A stretch of 64,000 bases of DNA from Isoetes taiwanensis (GCA_021234155.1 JAJEKV010000560.1:62001-126000); one strand, 5' to 3'; shown: positions 10,500-21,960, counted from the first letter of the stretch. Notes: generated by a model from the letters alone, not told the origin. Program-made: numbers and translations.

Positions 10500-13253
10500 C
10501 TATTCAACAATCCTCGGATCATGTGCATATCTTATCACTTCATTTTGACCCATACATCTTGCACATGCATCCAACATGGTTCGCCATATCATCAAGTTGG
10601 GCTTCAAAGGCATGATCCCCACAATCACAACCACGTCATTAGGTCTACCAGCCCGACCGAGAAGGTCAATCATACAAGCATAATGTTCAATAGTAGGAGT
10701 AATCAAGTATTGTGAGCACATCATCTTGAAATATTCCTTTCCCTCGTCAACAAGACCAGCATGACTACATGTCGTAAGAACAGAGAGAAATGTAATGCCA
10801 TCTAGTTCTAGTTCTTCTTCCTGCATTTTACCAAAAATATCAAAGACGTGTTCCACATCCCCATGATGTGCATACCCTGCTAGTAGAGTGTTCCATGTCA
10901 CCAAGTTCTTTGTGTGCATTGAATTAAAGACTTGCTCCGCATCAACCATCCTCCCACATTTACCATAAAATCCAACCAGCGAGTTTGTCACAACCAAATC
11001 ATTCTGGAACCCAACTCTGCAAATTTCGACATGAACTTTCATTCCAATTTCCAAGACTGAGAGATTGGAACAAGCTTTCAGTGTAGCTATATAAGTGAGA
11101 CTGTTTGGAGTAATTCCTTCAGCTCTCATTTCTAGAAATAATTCCAGAGTTAACTGACAGTTGCCATTCTCTGCATAACCAAATAACATAGCATTCCATG
11201 ACACTACATTCCAATGTAACATCGTATCAAAGACCTTGTGAGCATGAACCATGCTTCCGCATTTGCCATACATATCCACCAACGTGCTTGCCACCAAAAT
11301 GTGTAAGTCGTGCCCACTCTTTCCAAGCTGAGAGTGAATAGATAAGCCCTTCTCCAGAAACTCTATTTTCATAAGCCCCTGTCCAGTTTGTGCTTCCTTT
11401 TTGGCACAATTAGCACAAGCCTTCAGCACGGCAATGTACGTCAGAGCATCTGGCGTAAAACCTTCATCTTGCATTGACAAAGACAAATATAAAGTCTTGT
11501 CTTCCCCACTCTCAACATACCCAAATAACACTGCATTCCATGACACCACATCATGGCGTAACATTCTGTCAAATACCCAACAAGCATGAAATATGCTCCC
11601 ATTTTTCGCATACATGTCCACAAGGGTACTTGCCACATAGCTGTCCAGTTCTGGCTTGCGCTTTACAAGCTTTGAGTGGATAGCTTTTCCCTTTGCAATG
11701 CACTCCATTTTTCTTACTTTCCTGTTATTTTGATCTCCCTCCTCTAGACAAAGGACACAGGCCTTTAGAGCAGCAACATATGTTCGTGCATCTGGTTCAA
11801 GACCTCCCTCTTGCATGTGTAGGAACAATTGCAGCGCCAAACTGCTTTCCCCATTTTCTGCATACCCAGATATCATCGCATTATATGAAACAACATTATG
11901 AAGTGACATCCTGTCAAAGACCTGACGAGCATACATAATGCTTCCACATTTTCCATATGTGTCAATCAGCATGTTCTCCACAAAAATGTCCAGCCTATGT
12001 ACACTGTTTCTAAGTCGAGAGTGTATAGATATGACCCTCTCTAGGCACTCTAATTTAATGTAATTCCAGCCAACTTCCCTCCCTTCCTCCTTTGCTGCAC
12101 AACTGGCACATGCCTTCAGCACAGCAACAAAAGTTCGAGAATTTGGTGCATAACCTTTGTCTTGCATCAATTCAAATAATTGTAGGGCCAATCCATCCTC
12201 CCCACTCTCTGCATGCCCAAATATTATTGTGCTCCATGATACAACGTCCTTTTGTGTCATCTTCTGAAAAATATAATGTGCATGTGTCAAGCTTCCACAT
12301 TTACTGTACATATCTATCAGGCTATTTGCCACAAATATCACGAACTCATGACCATGCTTTGCGAGTTGAGAATGGATAGCCATGCCCTTCTCCAGACTTT
12401 CTGTTTTTACAAGTCTTTCCTTCACTTGCTTACCTTCCTCCTTTGCTGCATAAGTAGAGCATGCTTTTAGTGCAGCGACATATGTTAAGGAATTTGGTAT
12501 GCATCCATCATTTTGCATTTGAGTAAATAATTGGAGAGCCAAGCTGCACTCACCACTCTCTGCATAGCCAAAAACCATTGCGCACCATGATACCACATCA
12601 TGATGTGGCATCCTATTGAAGACATGCCAGGCATGCACCATGCTCCCACATTTGGCATACATGTCCACCAGTGTGCTTGCCAGGAAAATGTCCAACTCAT
12701 GCCCATCTTTTGCAATTTGAGAATGGATACTCATGCCTTTCTCGAGGTAGTCTTTCTTCACGATTTCCTTCTCTTTTCCCTCCATCTTTGCTGCACAAGC
12801 AGTACATGCCTTCAATGCAGAAACATATGTTCTACAATCCGGTTTAAATCCTTCACCTTGCATGTGTGAAAATAATTGAAGAGCCAGCTCGTACTCCCTA
12901 TTCTCAATGTATCCAAACATTATGGTATTCCAGGAGACCACATTATGATGCTGCATGGTATCAAAGACCCTACAAGCATCCATCATGCTTCCACATTTAG
13001 CATACATGTGTACCAAGCTATTAGCAACAGCTATATTGGCATCGTTCTTCCCATGGATCAAACCAGCATGAATTCTTGTACCAATATGTATGTCCTTTAA
13101 ATTGCTGCATTCTTTCAAGGAAGCAAGTACAAGAGAAAGTTCTGAAATGTGCTTATAGTTTGTACTGACCTCTCTAGCATTTAAAGCTTCACCAAGAAGA
13201 GACTTCTTTTTCTGGAAAGAAGACTTTCCAGCTTTCGTGCAACAAGTTCTCAT
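10500..13253 (-). CDS. PLS-class pentatricopeptide repeat protein, 917 aa, truncated E domain, no DYW
   Basis: PPR proteins bind organellar RNA one base per motif and direct editing, splicing or stability in plastids or mitochondria. This intronless gene encodes a short basic leader and then about seven P-L-S triplets. Each has the hallmark VVSWN(A/T)xxxGYAExG, then LALQLFxxMQxxGxxPDxxTYxxxLKAC, and then LVDMYxKCGSMxxAxxVFDxM. Five L motifs carry an extra linker of about 16 residues, roughly KEEGKxxxxxxVKxExLEKG, between the AC and IHS parts of the motif. The first and last L motifs lack it. The C-terminus has the usual IEHYACMIDLLGRAGR then LMIWRTMLDACARC, but it stops about 18 residues into the E region with an unrelated tail (MGQNEVIRYAHDPRIVE). 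No E+, PG box or DYW deaminase follows in any frame downstream to 10390. It is either an E-truncated editing factor that needs a DYW partner, or a recent truncation. The start was chosen as the first ATG of the open frame. Confidence 0.93.
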   Translation of the reverse strand: MRTCCTKAGKSSFQKKKSLLGEALNAREVSTNYKHISELSLVLASLKECSNLKDIHIGTRIHAGLIHGKNDANIAVANSLVHMYAKCGSMMDACRVFDTMQHHNVVSWNTIMFGYIENREYELALQLFSHMQGEGFKPDCRTYVSALKACTACAAKMEGKEKEIVKKDYLEKGMSIHSQIAKDGHELDIFLASTLVDMYAKCGSMVHAWHVFNRMPHHDVVSWCAMVFGYAESGECSLALQLFTQMQNDGCIPNSLTYVAALKACSTYAAKEEGKQVKERLVKTESLEKGMAIHSQLAKHGHEFVIFVANSLIDMYSKCGSLTHAHYIFQKMTQKDVVSWSTIIFGHAESGEDGLALQLFELMQDKGYAPNSRTFVAVLKACASCAAKEEGREVGWNYIKLECLERVISIHSRLRNSVHRLDIFVENMLIDTYGKCGSIMYARQVFDRMSLHNVVSYNAMISGYAENGESSLALQLFLHMQEGGLEPDARTYVAALKACVLCLEEGDQNNRKVRKMECIAKGKAIHSKLVKRKPELDSYVASTLVDMYAKNGSIFHACWVFDRMLRHDVVSWNAVLFGYVESGEDKTLYLSLSMQDEGFTPDALTYIAVLKACANCAKKEAQTGQGLMKIEFLEKGLSIHSQLGKSGHDLHILVASTLVDMYGKCGSMVHAHKVFDTMLHWNVVSWNAMLFGYAENGNCQLTLELFLEMRAEGITPNSLTYIATLKACSNLSVLEIGMKVHVEICRVGFQNDLVVTNSLVGFYGKCGRMVDAEQVFNSMHTKNLVTWNTLLAGYAHHGDVEHVFDIFGKMQEEELELDGITFLSVLTTCSHAGLVDEGKEYFKMMCSQYLITPTIEHYACMIDLLGRAGRPNDVVVIVGIMPLKPNLMIWRTMLDACARCMGQNEVIRYAHDPRIVE

Positions 13254-13726
13254 CCCACGGCCAATAGCACCAGCTTGACAAGAGAATGAACCAACATAAT
13301 TTTGTACGATAAGAGGCTTGGAATATCAACAACGTCATTTCTTTAATTTAACATGTGCGAACATACCTTGGTGGTCGTAAGCATCTTGAACAACTGATAT
13401 GCGTCATTGTGAAAAAGAAAGGCCATGGGCCAGTCGTTGAACCAGACCAAATTTGTAAGTTTTCTTTACTTCTGTTGATATACACAAGGCTTCTATTGAA
13501 CCTGTAACGGCCTGCTTATTATGCATTGCTATTTAACAGTTCGTGCACAAAAGCAATTTCAAGGAGTTGACTTCAGTGCCTATAATGCATTTTGAGCAAA
13601 TCCCTTTGCGCAGGCTTAGCTACACATGATTTGATCTATAACATTTTTAGGTTTGGAGCTTGATTCCACATTAAATTGATAAAGCATGTTCTATTGGCTC
13701 TACATTTTGATAAAACATGGCTCTAT
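13254..13726. other. Intergenic, upstream of the PPR gene
   Basis: This is the presumed 5' flank of the minus-strand PPR gene and the last single-copy DNA before the array. No TATA box or other element could be placed with confidence. Confidence 0.4.
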
Positions 13727-13865
13727 ATTACTTTTGCTATAGGACAGGCAACTAGATTCGTGTGGGACGAGGCTGAAAGGATTCTTTCGGTATATTATAT
13801 GTAACAGTCCTAAGCCATCACCACAAAAAAATCAATAAAATACAATTCACAGGCTTTTTTTTTCC

Positions 13866-14715
13866 CATGCGCTTGCAGTTTATGATGATCGAACCGTCCG
13901 TAAGATTGAAAGGTATGTTAAAATACAGAATTTGGGGAGAAGATTATCACGAAATCTTAGAAGATTATCCATAACCTTCCGAATAATTCGAAGCTAACCG
14001 CCAATACCAGGCCACGTTATGCATCGATCGTTACGTCCGTCCATCATTTTTTAAGTCTTAAATCTTTTGAACATGGGAATTGGCCCTCGACGCAGCTTGT
14101 CTTCCTGCTCTATTTAGAGAATTGCCAGGGTAAGTCCGGATTTGCATCTATTTTCAAGGGAACGTAGCTTTACTTGATGTTGAAACTCCAAACCTTATAC
14201 ATGTTTTGGTCTTTTTAGCAGAAGTGGGTTTTTTTTTCCGGTACTTTGCAACTTTACCATTGTTTGCAGGAGAGCAGAGGATTTTTGATTTTGTTTTCTT
14301 CTGAGTCTTCGGTCTGGAGCTGGACGTTTAAAAATGGCCGGAATACCTTCTTATCTCTTTTTGCCCTAAAATGGTATATTAACTTTTGCTTTCCATCATC
14401 TTGGCTTTTTATTTGTTGTTTGTGGTCTTCAGATTTTTCCTTTGAAAATAAAATTAGATGGATCATCTTGGCATGGCTATGATTTCTTGAAATGGTAAGA
14501 GGCTCTGAAGAGTAGTAACAGAGATCCATCAGAGTTAAAAACTAGCGATGGATTTTTTGCCAGAGTAGATCAGTAAATCTGTTGAGAGGTGATCAATCCG
14601 CAGATTTCATAAACTGCTCGGGATGCTCAACCTCCCCTAATGGAGTTATTGAACCCTCTCGGCCTAACGGCCTCGGTTTTATTTTCCATAACTTCAAGAT
14701 GGAGGCCTCCTTCAT
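13866..14715. mobile_element. Insertion private to unit 1, unclassified, with an intron-like segment
   Basis: Units 2 and 3 run straight from AATCAATAAAATACAATTCA through a T-tract into CTTCATGG. Unit 1 carries about 850 bp of unrelated sequence at the T-tract. Inside it are a consensus splice donor (CCAGG|GTAAGTCC, 14130) and an acceptor (TTGTTTGCAG, ending 14269) bounding 140 bp. The flanking bases do not give a long ORF, so this could be a captured 5'-UTR intron. No terminal inverted repeats or target duplication could be defined. Confidence 0.5.
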
Positions 14716-14861
14716 GCTTTTGGTCAAAATCAGTCTTCATGGACGTTAAAAAATACCTATCTATCTAAAATGTGGTATAGAGAATCCAACAAAGTTAGAC
14801 GCATGTTATTCCAACAAGTTTCTTATAAATTGGTGGCATTTGGCATATATAAATTTGAAAG

Positions 14862-14970
14862 AGGGGTTAATTCCTTGCGAGCTTTGTTATGGCAAATAAA
14901 TGGGCGAGCCCGGAGGGCTTAGCTTTGTTTATTTGCCATAACAGCTGAAGGCAAAGGGATTAACCCTTTA
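14862..14970. repeat. Long imperfect palindrome, unit 1 copy
   Basis: The arms GTTATGGCAAATAAA and TTTATTTGCCATAAC (15 bp, perfect) flank a GC-rich loop of about 25 nt. Outside them lie further complementary blocks (GGGTTAAT-type and ATTAACCC-type). The same structure occurs at 20262-20370 and 32336-32440. It could form a cruciform in DNA or a hairpin in RNA. Confidence 0.8.
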
Positions 14971-16560
14971 ACCATGAGCAAGTTTGCCTCACCCGCTGTT
15001 GCACCCATAGCTGCCGGATCGTTTTATCAGCTCACCCGTCGCATCCATAGCTCCTTTAATCGTTTATCATCTCCCCGGATTGTTTATTGCGGCTCGGGCA
15101 TCGCCCATACCTAGGTTATCGGTTCGGCACTGAATTATCGGCATCCAGAGGCTAAATCTTGGGTTCGGATGCATCCGAGTCCCTGGGCTCACGGCTGGCG
15201 ATTGTTATGCTCTATAACAGAGCTTGAATCAACGGTCTGGGATTTCTTGGATTAGAAAACTGCTTAGGTTAAAGGTAACTTATGTCTACTTTCAAATACT
15301 TCTTTATTTATTTATTGTCATCAAAAGCGGCCATGCTATTTTCATCCCTCCGAGGTAATAAAATCATGACACATGGCAATTTTTCTTTTTAGCAAATATG
15401 TCGCTACAATTGTTGCTTCGCTTTTTGCTATGCATTTGTTTTTTATTCTACAATTACTCTAGATTCTACAAAGACATTTTTATATTCGTAATTCGTCATG
15501 ATCGAGGGTTAAAAATAGCTTGCTCAAGTTTTCCGATTGGGCTTAAGAAGAAGGGGGAGGAGGGGCATTCCCCTCTATATGCCAAATCAGAACTCATGTT
15601 CATCAAAAAAAATATAAAATTGTATTGGCATCATTTACTTTCAAACCGATTTTTGGGACCCAAAAATCTATTTTGCGATTCAGGATATTCCTAAAGATAA
15701 GCTCCCCAAGATTGGTGCTTACATCTCCATATATAGATGATGCATTTATGTCAAGCAAACTAGTCGTCCGACCTGTACATTGAGAATAGAAACTAGGTAT
15801 GCATCCTTGCAAGAAATTGGAAGTAGCAAAGTGGGCATGTCATAAAAAGAGGGATCGAAGCTAATGGATGGATTCAAGACAAATCACAAGAACATGAATA
15901 CATTGGATAATTGCCACAAGGATGTACCCATACGCCAACCAAGAGACAAATGCCGGAATAGAGTTTCATCGTGACCACATAAAGAGAAAACTAGGGATGA
16001 GAAGACTAAGGGTCTCAAACCTTTCTTTGAGAGGAAAGAGAATTGATTGGCTGATATACATGCTAACATGTATATTAGAAATCCACATGTCATATGACAG
16101 GTTCAAGAAGGATGAGGGTTTCAAAACCAATAGGATGCAGAAGCACATAGTTGAGATAATAATTATAGGGCACAAGCCATTCCAAATGGAACTACTGGAT
16201 GGCTAAACTTTAGGGAAGGGGGACCGAAGTGTGGAGTCAGAATATGGATGCTTTTGAAGATAATAGAGAGGTATTGCCTTACTTAGTCCTACATGAACAT
16301 GTATAACTAGCAAATGGGAAGCTCACATATGAAGGCCATACCTTATCATTTAGAGATGGTCTTTGCATTCCTTTGAGAAGACACTAAGTCCATTTGCCTT
16401 CTTCCTCTTCTTACTACCCTCTAAAAAAGGTACTGGTTTAGCAATGATCTTGCCATTGAAAAATTTCCACCATGGATAGACTTGGAGCAAGCTCCATTGT
16501 GCATCTATTTAGCCTTTCCTACTTGTTGCTAAGTTCTTCTAACTCTAGTACCTTTTTGTT

Positions 16561-16881
16561 CTAGCTCGGATCTTCTCCAATGCCATCATGGCTAATATCA
16601 TTGTCAAATAAAACACCATTGCATGACCCTTCATCGCAAGAAGGCACGGTGTCATCATACGCTTCAGCAAGGCACCTCAAATTCATTAAGTCGTCAGTCG
16701 GACAGCTATGTAAAGTTCCACAAACCATTAAAATATCTTCCTCTTTGTAGTTGGCCATCATTTGAGTCACTTTCAATTGATGCTTGCACATGTTGCCTTT
16801 CATGCCCCATGGACAATCACAAAAGGACCAATGCTGATGAGCCACATCGTCACTTGGTGGGGAATATATAATGTACTAGTA
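16561..16881 (-). pseudogene. MULE transposase C-terminal relic with SWIM zinc finger (unit 1)
   Basis: On the minus strand the frame reads HWSFCDCPWGMKGNMCKHQL, a SWIM-type zinc finger (C-x-C-xn-C-x-H) as found near the C-terminus of Mutator-like transposases and FAR1-type proteins, where it binds DNA. An acidic tail of about 60 residues follows to a stop at 16561. Upstream the frame is closed by stops and then by LINE sequence, so the catalytic DDE domain is absent. The copy in unit 2 (21851-21950) keeps only the finger, because a deletion removed the tail. The copy in unit 3 (about 34080-34380) keeps both but is frameshifted. Confidence 0.68.
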
Positions 16882-17324
16882 TTACTCTCTTGGCTTTACA
16901 CCAGATATGGTTCGTGCATTAAAGATGCCTTGTTGGTTCTCGTTACCTAATCTTCTCCCGATCTAATGGCTCATCAATTTTTAGTTGCAAATTGCAGCGG
17001 GACTTTGGGGGTTCATATCTCACACCCATCCATCTGAGCGGTCAGGATTTGTGTTCTATGCCGGTGGACTACACCGCCTTTTAGGAAATGTATAGTTGTG
17101 AAGAGTGGGTCTTGGTATAAGAAGTTGGATCTTAAGCTACGAATGGTCGAGAATTAGCCCGCTTTTCGTCGATAGGAGGCTTTTGCTAACTTTTAAATTA
17201 GGAATAATTGCTGCATCTCGGGCATCCGATTTCAAAATTCTTCTGTGTTCAAGCTCCCATTGTTATTTCTTCATCTAGTCATGATTAATCTTTGTCGGTT
17301 GCTTTGCATTCCCGGCTATGGAAG
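16871..17324 (+). pseudogene. LINE ORF1 (DUF4283-type) relic, unit 1, 3' end deleted
   Basis: The reading resembles the LINE relic of units 2 and 3: LMAHQFLVA, then GVHISHP, then a degenerate VVKSGSWYKKLDL. It is cut at the microhomology deletion, so the poly(A) end is missing. Several frameshifts and stops are present. Confidence 0.6.
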
Positions 17325-19105
17325 ATGCGTGGTAGCATGCCACTACAGATTGGTATCCTACATCTCCAAGGAAGGGACATCATATACAATTTTGAGGCGA
17401 TTGGGAATCTTACTATGTTGCATTATGCATCTAAGGGATCAACGCAAGTTGGCGTGGGAAGTCCAAGGCTCAAGGAGTGGGGAACTTCGGGGGATTCACT
17501 GTTAGTGATTGGACCTCTTTTGAGGTTTGTAACATTGGTATCGAGCACATGTTTTGATTCCGTTGGGGGCAACTATAGAGGTAGTTCGTGGGAATGTATG
17601 TTTCCTCTCATGGTTTGGGGGCAGCCACATGCTTGAGGACAAGCATCCTCACGGCAGTGGGAGGGACGTAATGAATATAGCGGGGCATGGGATAAAACCT
17701 TAGAGAGGTTAGGGCTCAATAAGAATCTGCCCTTTTGGCTAGTGTTTAACATTGGTATTGGTATTATCACTATTCGTGGACAATATTGCTTTTTGAGTTG
17801 ACTTATGTGGAATGGAGTGCACTCTAATGCATTCATAAGATCTAACTTTCGACTCAACCCTTCACGACTCTAGCATATCGGGCATCTTTGACTAATGGTT
17901 TTTAGATTCTTATCTTGTCATTAGTATCATATTATCAATTGGGACCTTGTATCTATTGTTCCATCAAGAACCTCGGATTTTTTATGAAGCATTTACCAAG
18001 GAGTCACTAGAGTGGAAGCCCGACTTCTACCTTAGTTCACACTTCGGTGCAACTAAGTGCCCGATACTAGTCGTGTAATTAAGTAAACTAATGCAATTAC
18101 ATATTCTTTATTCTAGATCTAAGAATACCATACTATAGAAGCCCGCGTGATTCTTTATGATTATAATCAATTTAGTGGTAATACCCATAGACCATCCAAA
18201 ACTTCCAACAACCGTACCACCTTAACTCATCCTTTTTGATCTTTCACGGAGATCTTGTTGCAACATCAACCCTAGGTTAACTCTTGCATTTTTAGAGACC
18301 CTACTCTATAAATAGACAATGCACCAATTACGACTAATCATGAATTCCAATTGGACTTTCTATCACAACTTTCAGAGTTGACTCTCTTACTCCAAGCATT
18401 ATCAAGAATCCACCGTTAAGCACTATTGTGCTCTTGCATGTTAGGATTTATTACTAAACCCAACACCCTTTACATCTTGTGATGTAAAGCCCGCGCTAAT
18501 ATTCAACACTCTTTGGATCTTGTGGCGAGATCAATCACTTCACGATGCCACATGGGGAGTGAAGTGTACATACAACAAAAATCCTCACCTAACTCAAACC
18601 CAGTGGAGGCCACGGAAGGATTTATAGAGTCATTATGAGGTTAGTTACCAAAAGAATTGGAGACTTGCATCAGGGATGGCAAGTAGTGACCCAAGGAATG
18701 TGTTTCAAAATACACATACTCCCATGATCCTCGGGGTCCAAGGATTTGAAGGGGGGAGGTATGCTATGTACATATGTTAGGCCTAGGTCATATATGTACG
18801 TTACATACATACTTTGGGCCCTAAGGTCATATAGGACCATTAGACCTAAGGATTATAGGTTTAAAAGATAAGTGGCGTTAATGCATGCATGCATATGCAT
18901 GGCGGCATGCCAATAGAGTTGATATCCTGTATAAGAGATCATAGATCTCAAGGAAGGGATAGCATGTACAATCGTTTTGGGAATGATTGAGAACTACACT
19001 ATATTGCAGTATAGATCCGAGGGATCAACGCAAGTTTGGCATGGGGAGTGGGGAACCTAGGGGGTTCACGGTAGCCAAACTAGACCTCTTTTCATGTTTG
19101 TAACA
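17325..19105 (+). mobile_element. Short LTR retrotransposon (TRIM/LARD-like), unit 1 copy, 5' LTR truncated
   Basis: The left LTR is truncated by the deletion and ends at 17534 (TTTGTAACA). The primer-binding site follows (TGGTATCGAGC, one A lost). The polypurine tract GAAGGGGGGAGG is near 18748-18760, and the 3' LTR spans about 18762-19105. The interior contains no gag or pol. See the unit 2 copy for the intact structure. Confidence 0.75.
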
Positions 19106-20261
19106 AAAATAACAAAAACGCCATGGCATCACACTCTTGCCTTGTGTATATGGTGTGTGCAATTAAATTAACTGTATGTATCAAATAGAAAACATCCAAC
19201 AAAGAAAGGCGGATAATAATGATTGACAAAACATAGAAGCGCATAAAACCTTCCTATGGGACACACGCATGATAGAGCCAATCTGCTTCAAATGTCTTGT
19301 AATATCACAATTTGCAATATGTATTCCTCGGAGATATTCGGGTCTACATCATGCTATGTTTGGGTAAGATTGAGCTTATGTACACCGATCCAAACTCTAA
19401 ATGAACTACATTTTTACACTTATTGTCACTTTGGAAGTGCATATAGACAATAAAAGAGGATTCATAAAAGATATTTACACCATACCAAAACAAAGCCATA
19501 GCCATGATGTGCCCTGTATTGAAGATATTTGGACAAGCCAATCCAATATTTTTTCCATGTTCTGGTTCAATTGAGCATTAGTCAGCTGAAAATATGACTT
19601 TGTAAGTTAAAGTTCCAATAACTGCCATTCAGAAGGCATCTTCCTTATGTAAGCAAAAGCATCTTTATGGTAGGTGGTAGAACTTAATAAAGGTTGCCAA
19701 ACCACTTCAATTCCATTAACCACACATAGGTGTAAGATTACGATGTAAAGCAGGAGGTCACTCCATCGTTAGCTACTATAACTCACAATAAACTAAAGGG
19801 TTTTGAAGGCTCTCTCTTACTTTTTTTCCATAGCCACCACATTCAGGGCTCAATTTGAAGGATTAAGCCCAAACTAACTGAGTTCGCTAAAATATGTGGC
19901 TTCATGCAAACACATTACTTTTGCTATAGGACAGGCAACGAGATCCGTGTGGGACGAGGCTGAAAGGATTCTTTCTTGTTTATAAGGCACAGCCAATAAG
20001 GGTATATTATATGTAAGAGTCCTAAGCCATCACCACAAAAATGAGGGCTTACCCTTAAGGCAATCAATAAAATACAATTCACATTTTCCTTTTTTTTTTC
20101 CTTCATGGCTACCATACCATGGTCAATCAGTCTTCATGGACGTTAAAAATCCTACCTATCTATCTAAAATGTGGTATAGTGAATCCAACAAAGTTAGACG
20201 CATGTTATTCCAACAAGTTTCTTATAAATTGGTGGCATTTGGCATATATAAATTTGGAAGA

Positions 20262-20370
20262 GGGGGTTAATTCCCCTTGCGAGCCTGTTATGGCAAATAA
20301 GCGGCGAGCCGGGGAGGGCGAGCTTTGTTTATTTGCCATATAACAGCTAAGCAAGGGGATTAACCCCTTA
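20262..20370. repeat. Long imperfect palindrome, unit 2 copy
   Basis: The arms GGGTTAATTCCCCTTGC / GCAAGGGGATTAACCCC surround the inner arms TGTTATGGCAAATAA / TTATTTGCCATATAACA. This copy has the longest uninterrupted outer arms of the three. Confidence 0.8.
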
Positions 20371-21850
20371 AGCAAACATTTGCCTCACCCGGCTTCTTTG
20401 CACCCATACCGCCCGGATCGTTTATCGGCTCACACCAAGCTGCATCCATAGCTCGAGAATCGTTTATCATCTCCCCAGATTGTTTATTGCAGGCTCGGCA
20501 TCGCCCATACCTAGGTTATCAGTTCCCAGCCTGAATTATCAGCATCCGAGGCTAAATCTTGGGTTCAGCGGATGCATCCGGAGCTCCAGCTCCACTGCTG
20601 GCGATTGTTATGCTCTATATGAGCTTGAATCAACTGGCTGGGATTTCTTGGATTAAACACTGTAGGTTAAGGGTAACTTATGTCTACTTTCAAATACTTC
20701 TTTATTTATTTATTGTCATCCGTAAAGCTGGCCATGCTATTTTCATCCCTCTGAGGCAATAAAATCATGACACATGGCAATTTTTCTTTTTTTTAGCAAA
20801 TATGTCGCTACAATTGTTGCTTAAGCTTTTGCTATGCATTACATTTTTATTCTACAATTACTCTAGATTCTACAAAGACATTTTATATTACGTAATTAGG
20901 TCATGATCGAGGGTTAGAAATAGCTTGCTCAAGTTTTCCGTTAAAGGGAAGAAAGGAGGGGGGGGGCATTCCTCTATATGCCAAATCGGAACTCATGTTC
21001 ATGCGAAATCAAAGTATAAATCGTATTGGCATCATTTACTTTCCAAACCAGTTTTGGGACCCAAAAATCTATTTTTTTGATTCCATATATTCCTAAAGAT
21101 AAGCTCCCAAGATTGGTGCTTGCATCTCCATATATAGATTATGCATTTATGTCAAGCAAACTAGTAGATGCTGCCTGAAGCATTCGAATAGAAACTAGGT
21201 ATGCATCCTTGCAAGAAATTGGAAGTAGCATGGCGGGCATGTCATAAAGAGGATCGAAGCTAATGGATGGATTCAAGACAAATCACAAGAACATGAATAC
21301 ATTGGATAATTGCCACAAGGATGTACCCATACGCCAACCAAGAGACAAATCTTAGGAATAGAGTTTCATCGTGACCACATAAAGAAAACTAGGGGGTGAG
21401 AAGACTAAGGGTCTCAAACCTTTCTTTGAGAGGAAAGAGAATTGATTGGCTGATATACATGCTAACATGTATATTAGAAATCCACATGTCATATGACGAG
21501 GTTCAAGAAGGGTGAGGGTTTCAAAACCAATAGGATGCGAAGCACATAGTTGAGATAATAATTATAGGGCACAAGCCATTCCAAATGGAACTCTTTGGAT
21601 GGCTAAACTTTAGGGAAGGGGGACCGAAGTGTGGAGTCAGAATATGGATGCTTTTGAAGATAATTGAGAGGTATTGCCTTACTTAGTCCTACATGAACAT
21701 GTATAACTAGCAAATGGGAACCTCGCATATGAAGGCCATACCTTATCATTTAGAGATGGTCTTTGCATTCCTTTGAGAAGACGCTAAGTCCATTTGCCTT
21801 CTTCCTCTTCTTACTACCCTCTAAAAAGGTCTTGGTTTAGCAATGATCTT

Positions 21851-21950
21851 GCCATCATTTGAGTCACTTTCAATTGATGCTTGCACATGTTGCCTTTCAT
21901 GCCCCATGGACAATCACAAAAGGACCAATGCTGATGAGCCACATCGTCAC
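21851..21950 (-). pseudogene. SWIM zinc-finger fragment of MULE transposase (unit 2)
   Basis: Only the zinc-finger part (CDCPWGMKGNMCKHQ) remains. The sequence coding for the downstream acidic tail is removed by a deletion of about 310 bp whose junction sits at a GCCAT repeat. Confidence 0.6.
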
Positions 21951-21960
21951 TTGGTGGGGA

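Larger units (their letters stand above)
13727..19913. repeat. Array unit 1 (internally deleted copy of the 12-kb unit)
   Basis: The unit opens with ATTACTTTTGCTATAGGACA, the same string that opens units 2 and 3. It aligns with unit 2 from its start to the LINE relic at about 17324. It then jumps directly into the 5' LTR of the short LTR element and aligns to the unit end at about 19913. The missing interval corresponds to about 22420-29394 of unit 2 (roughly 7 kb). Both parents share ATGC at the break (17325-17328), so this is a microhomology deletion. An insertion of about 850 bp sits near its start (about 13866-14715). Confidence 0.85.

Noticed and set aside
11401-13100. Plus-strand ORFs opposite the PPR gene
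   Set aside because: Antisense shadows of a repeat-containing coding gene, recurring at the same place in each PPR motif.
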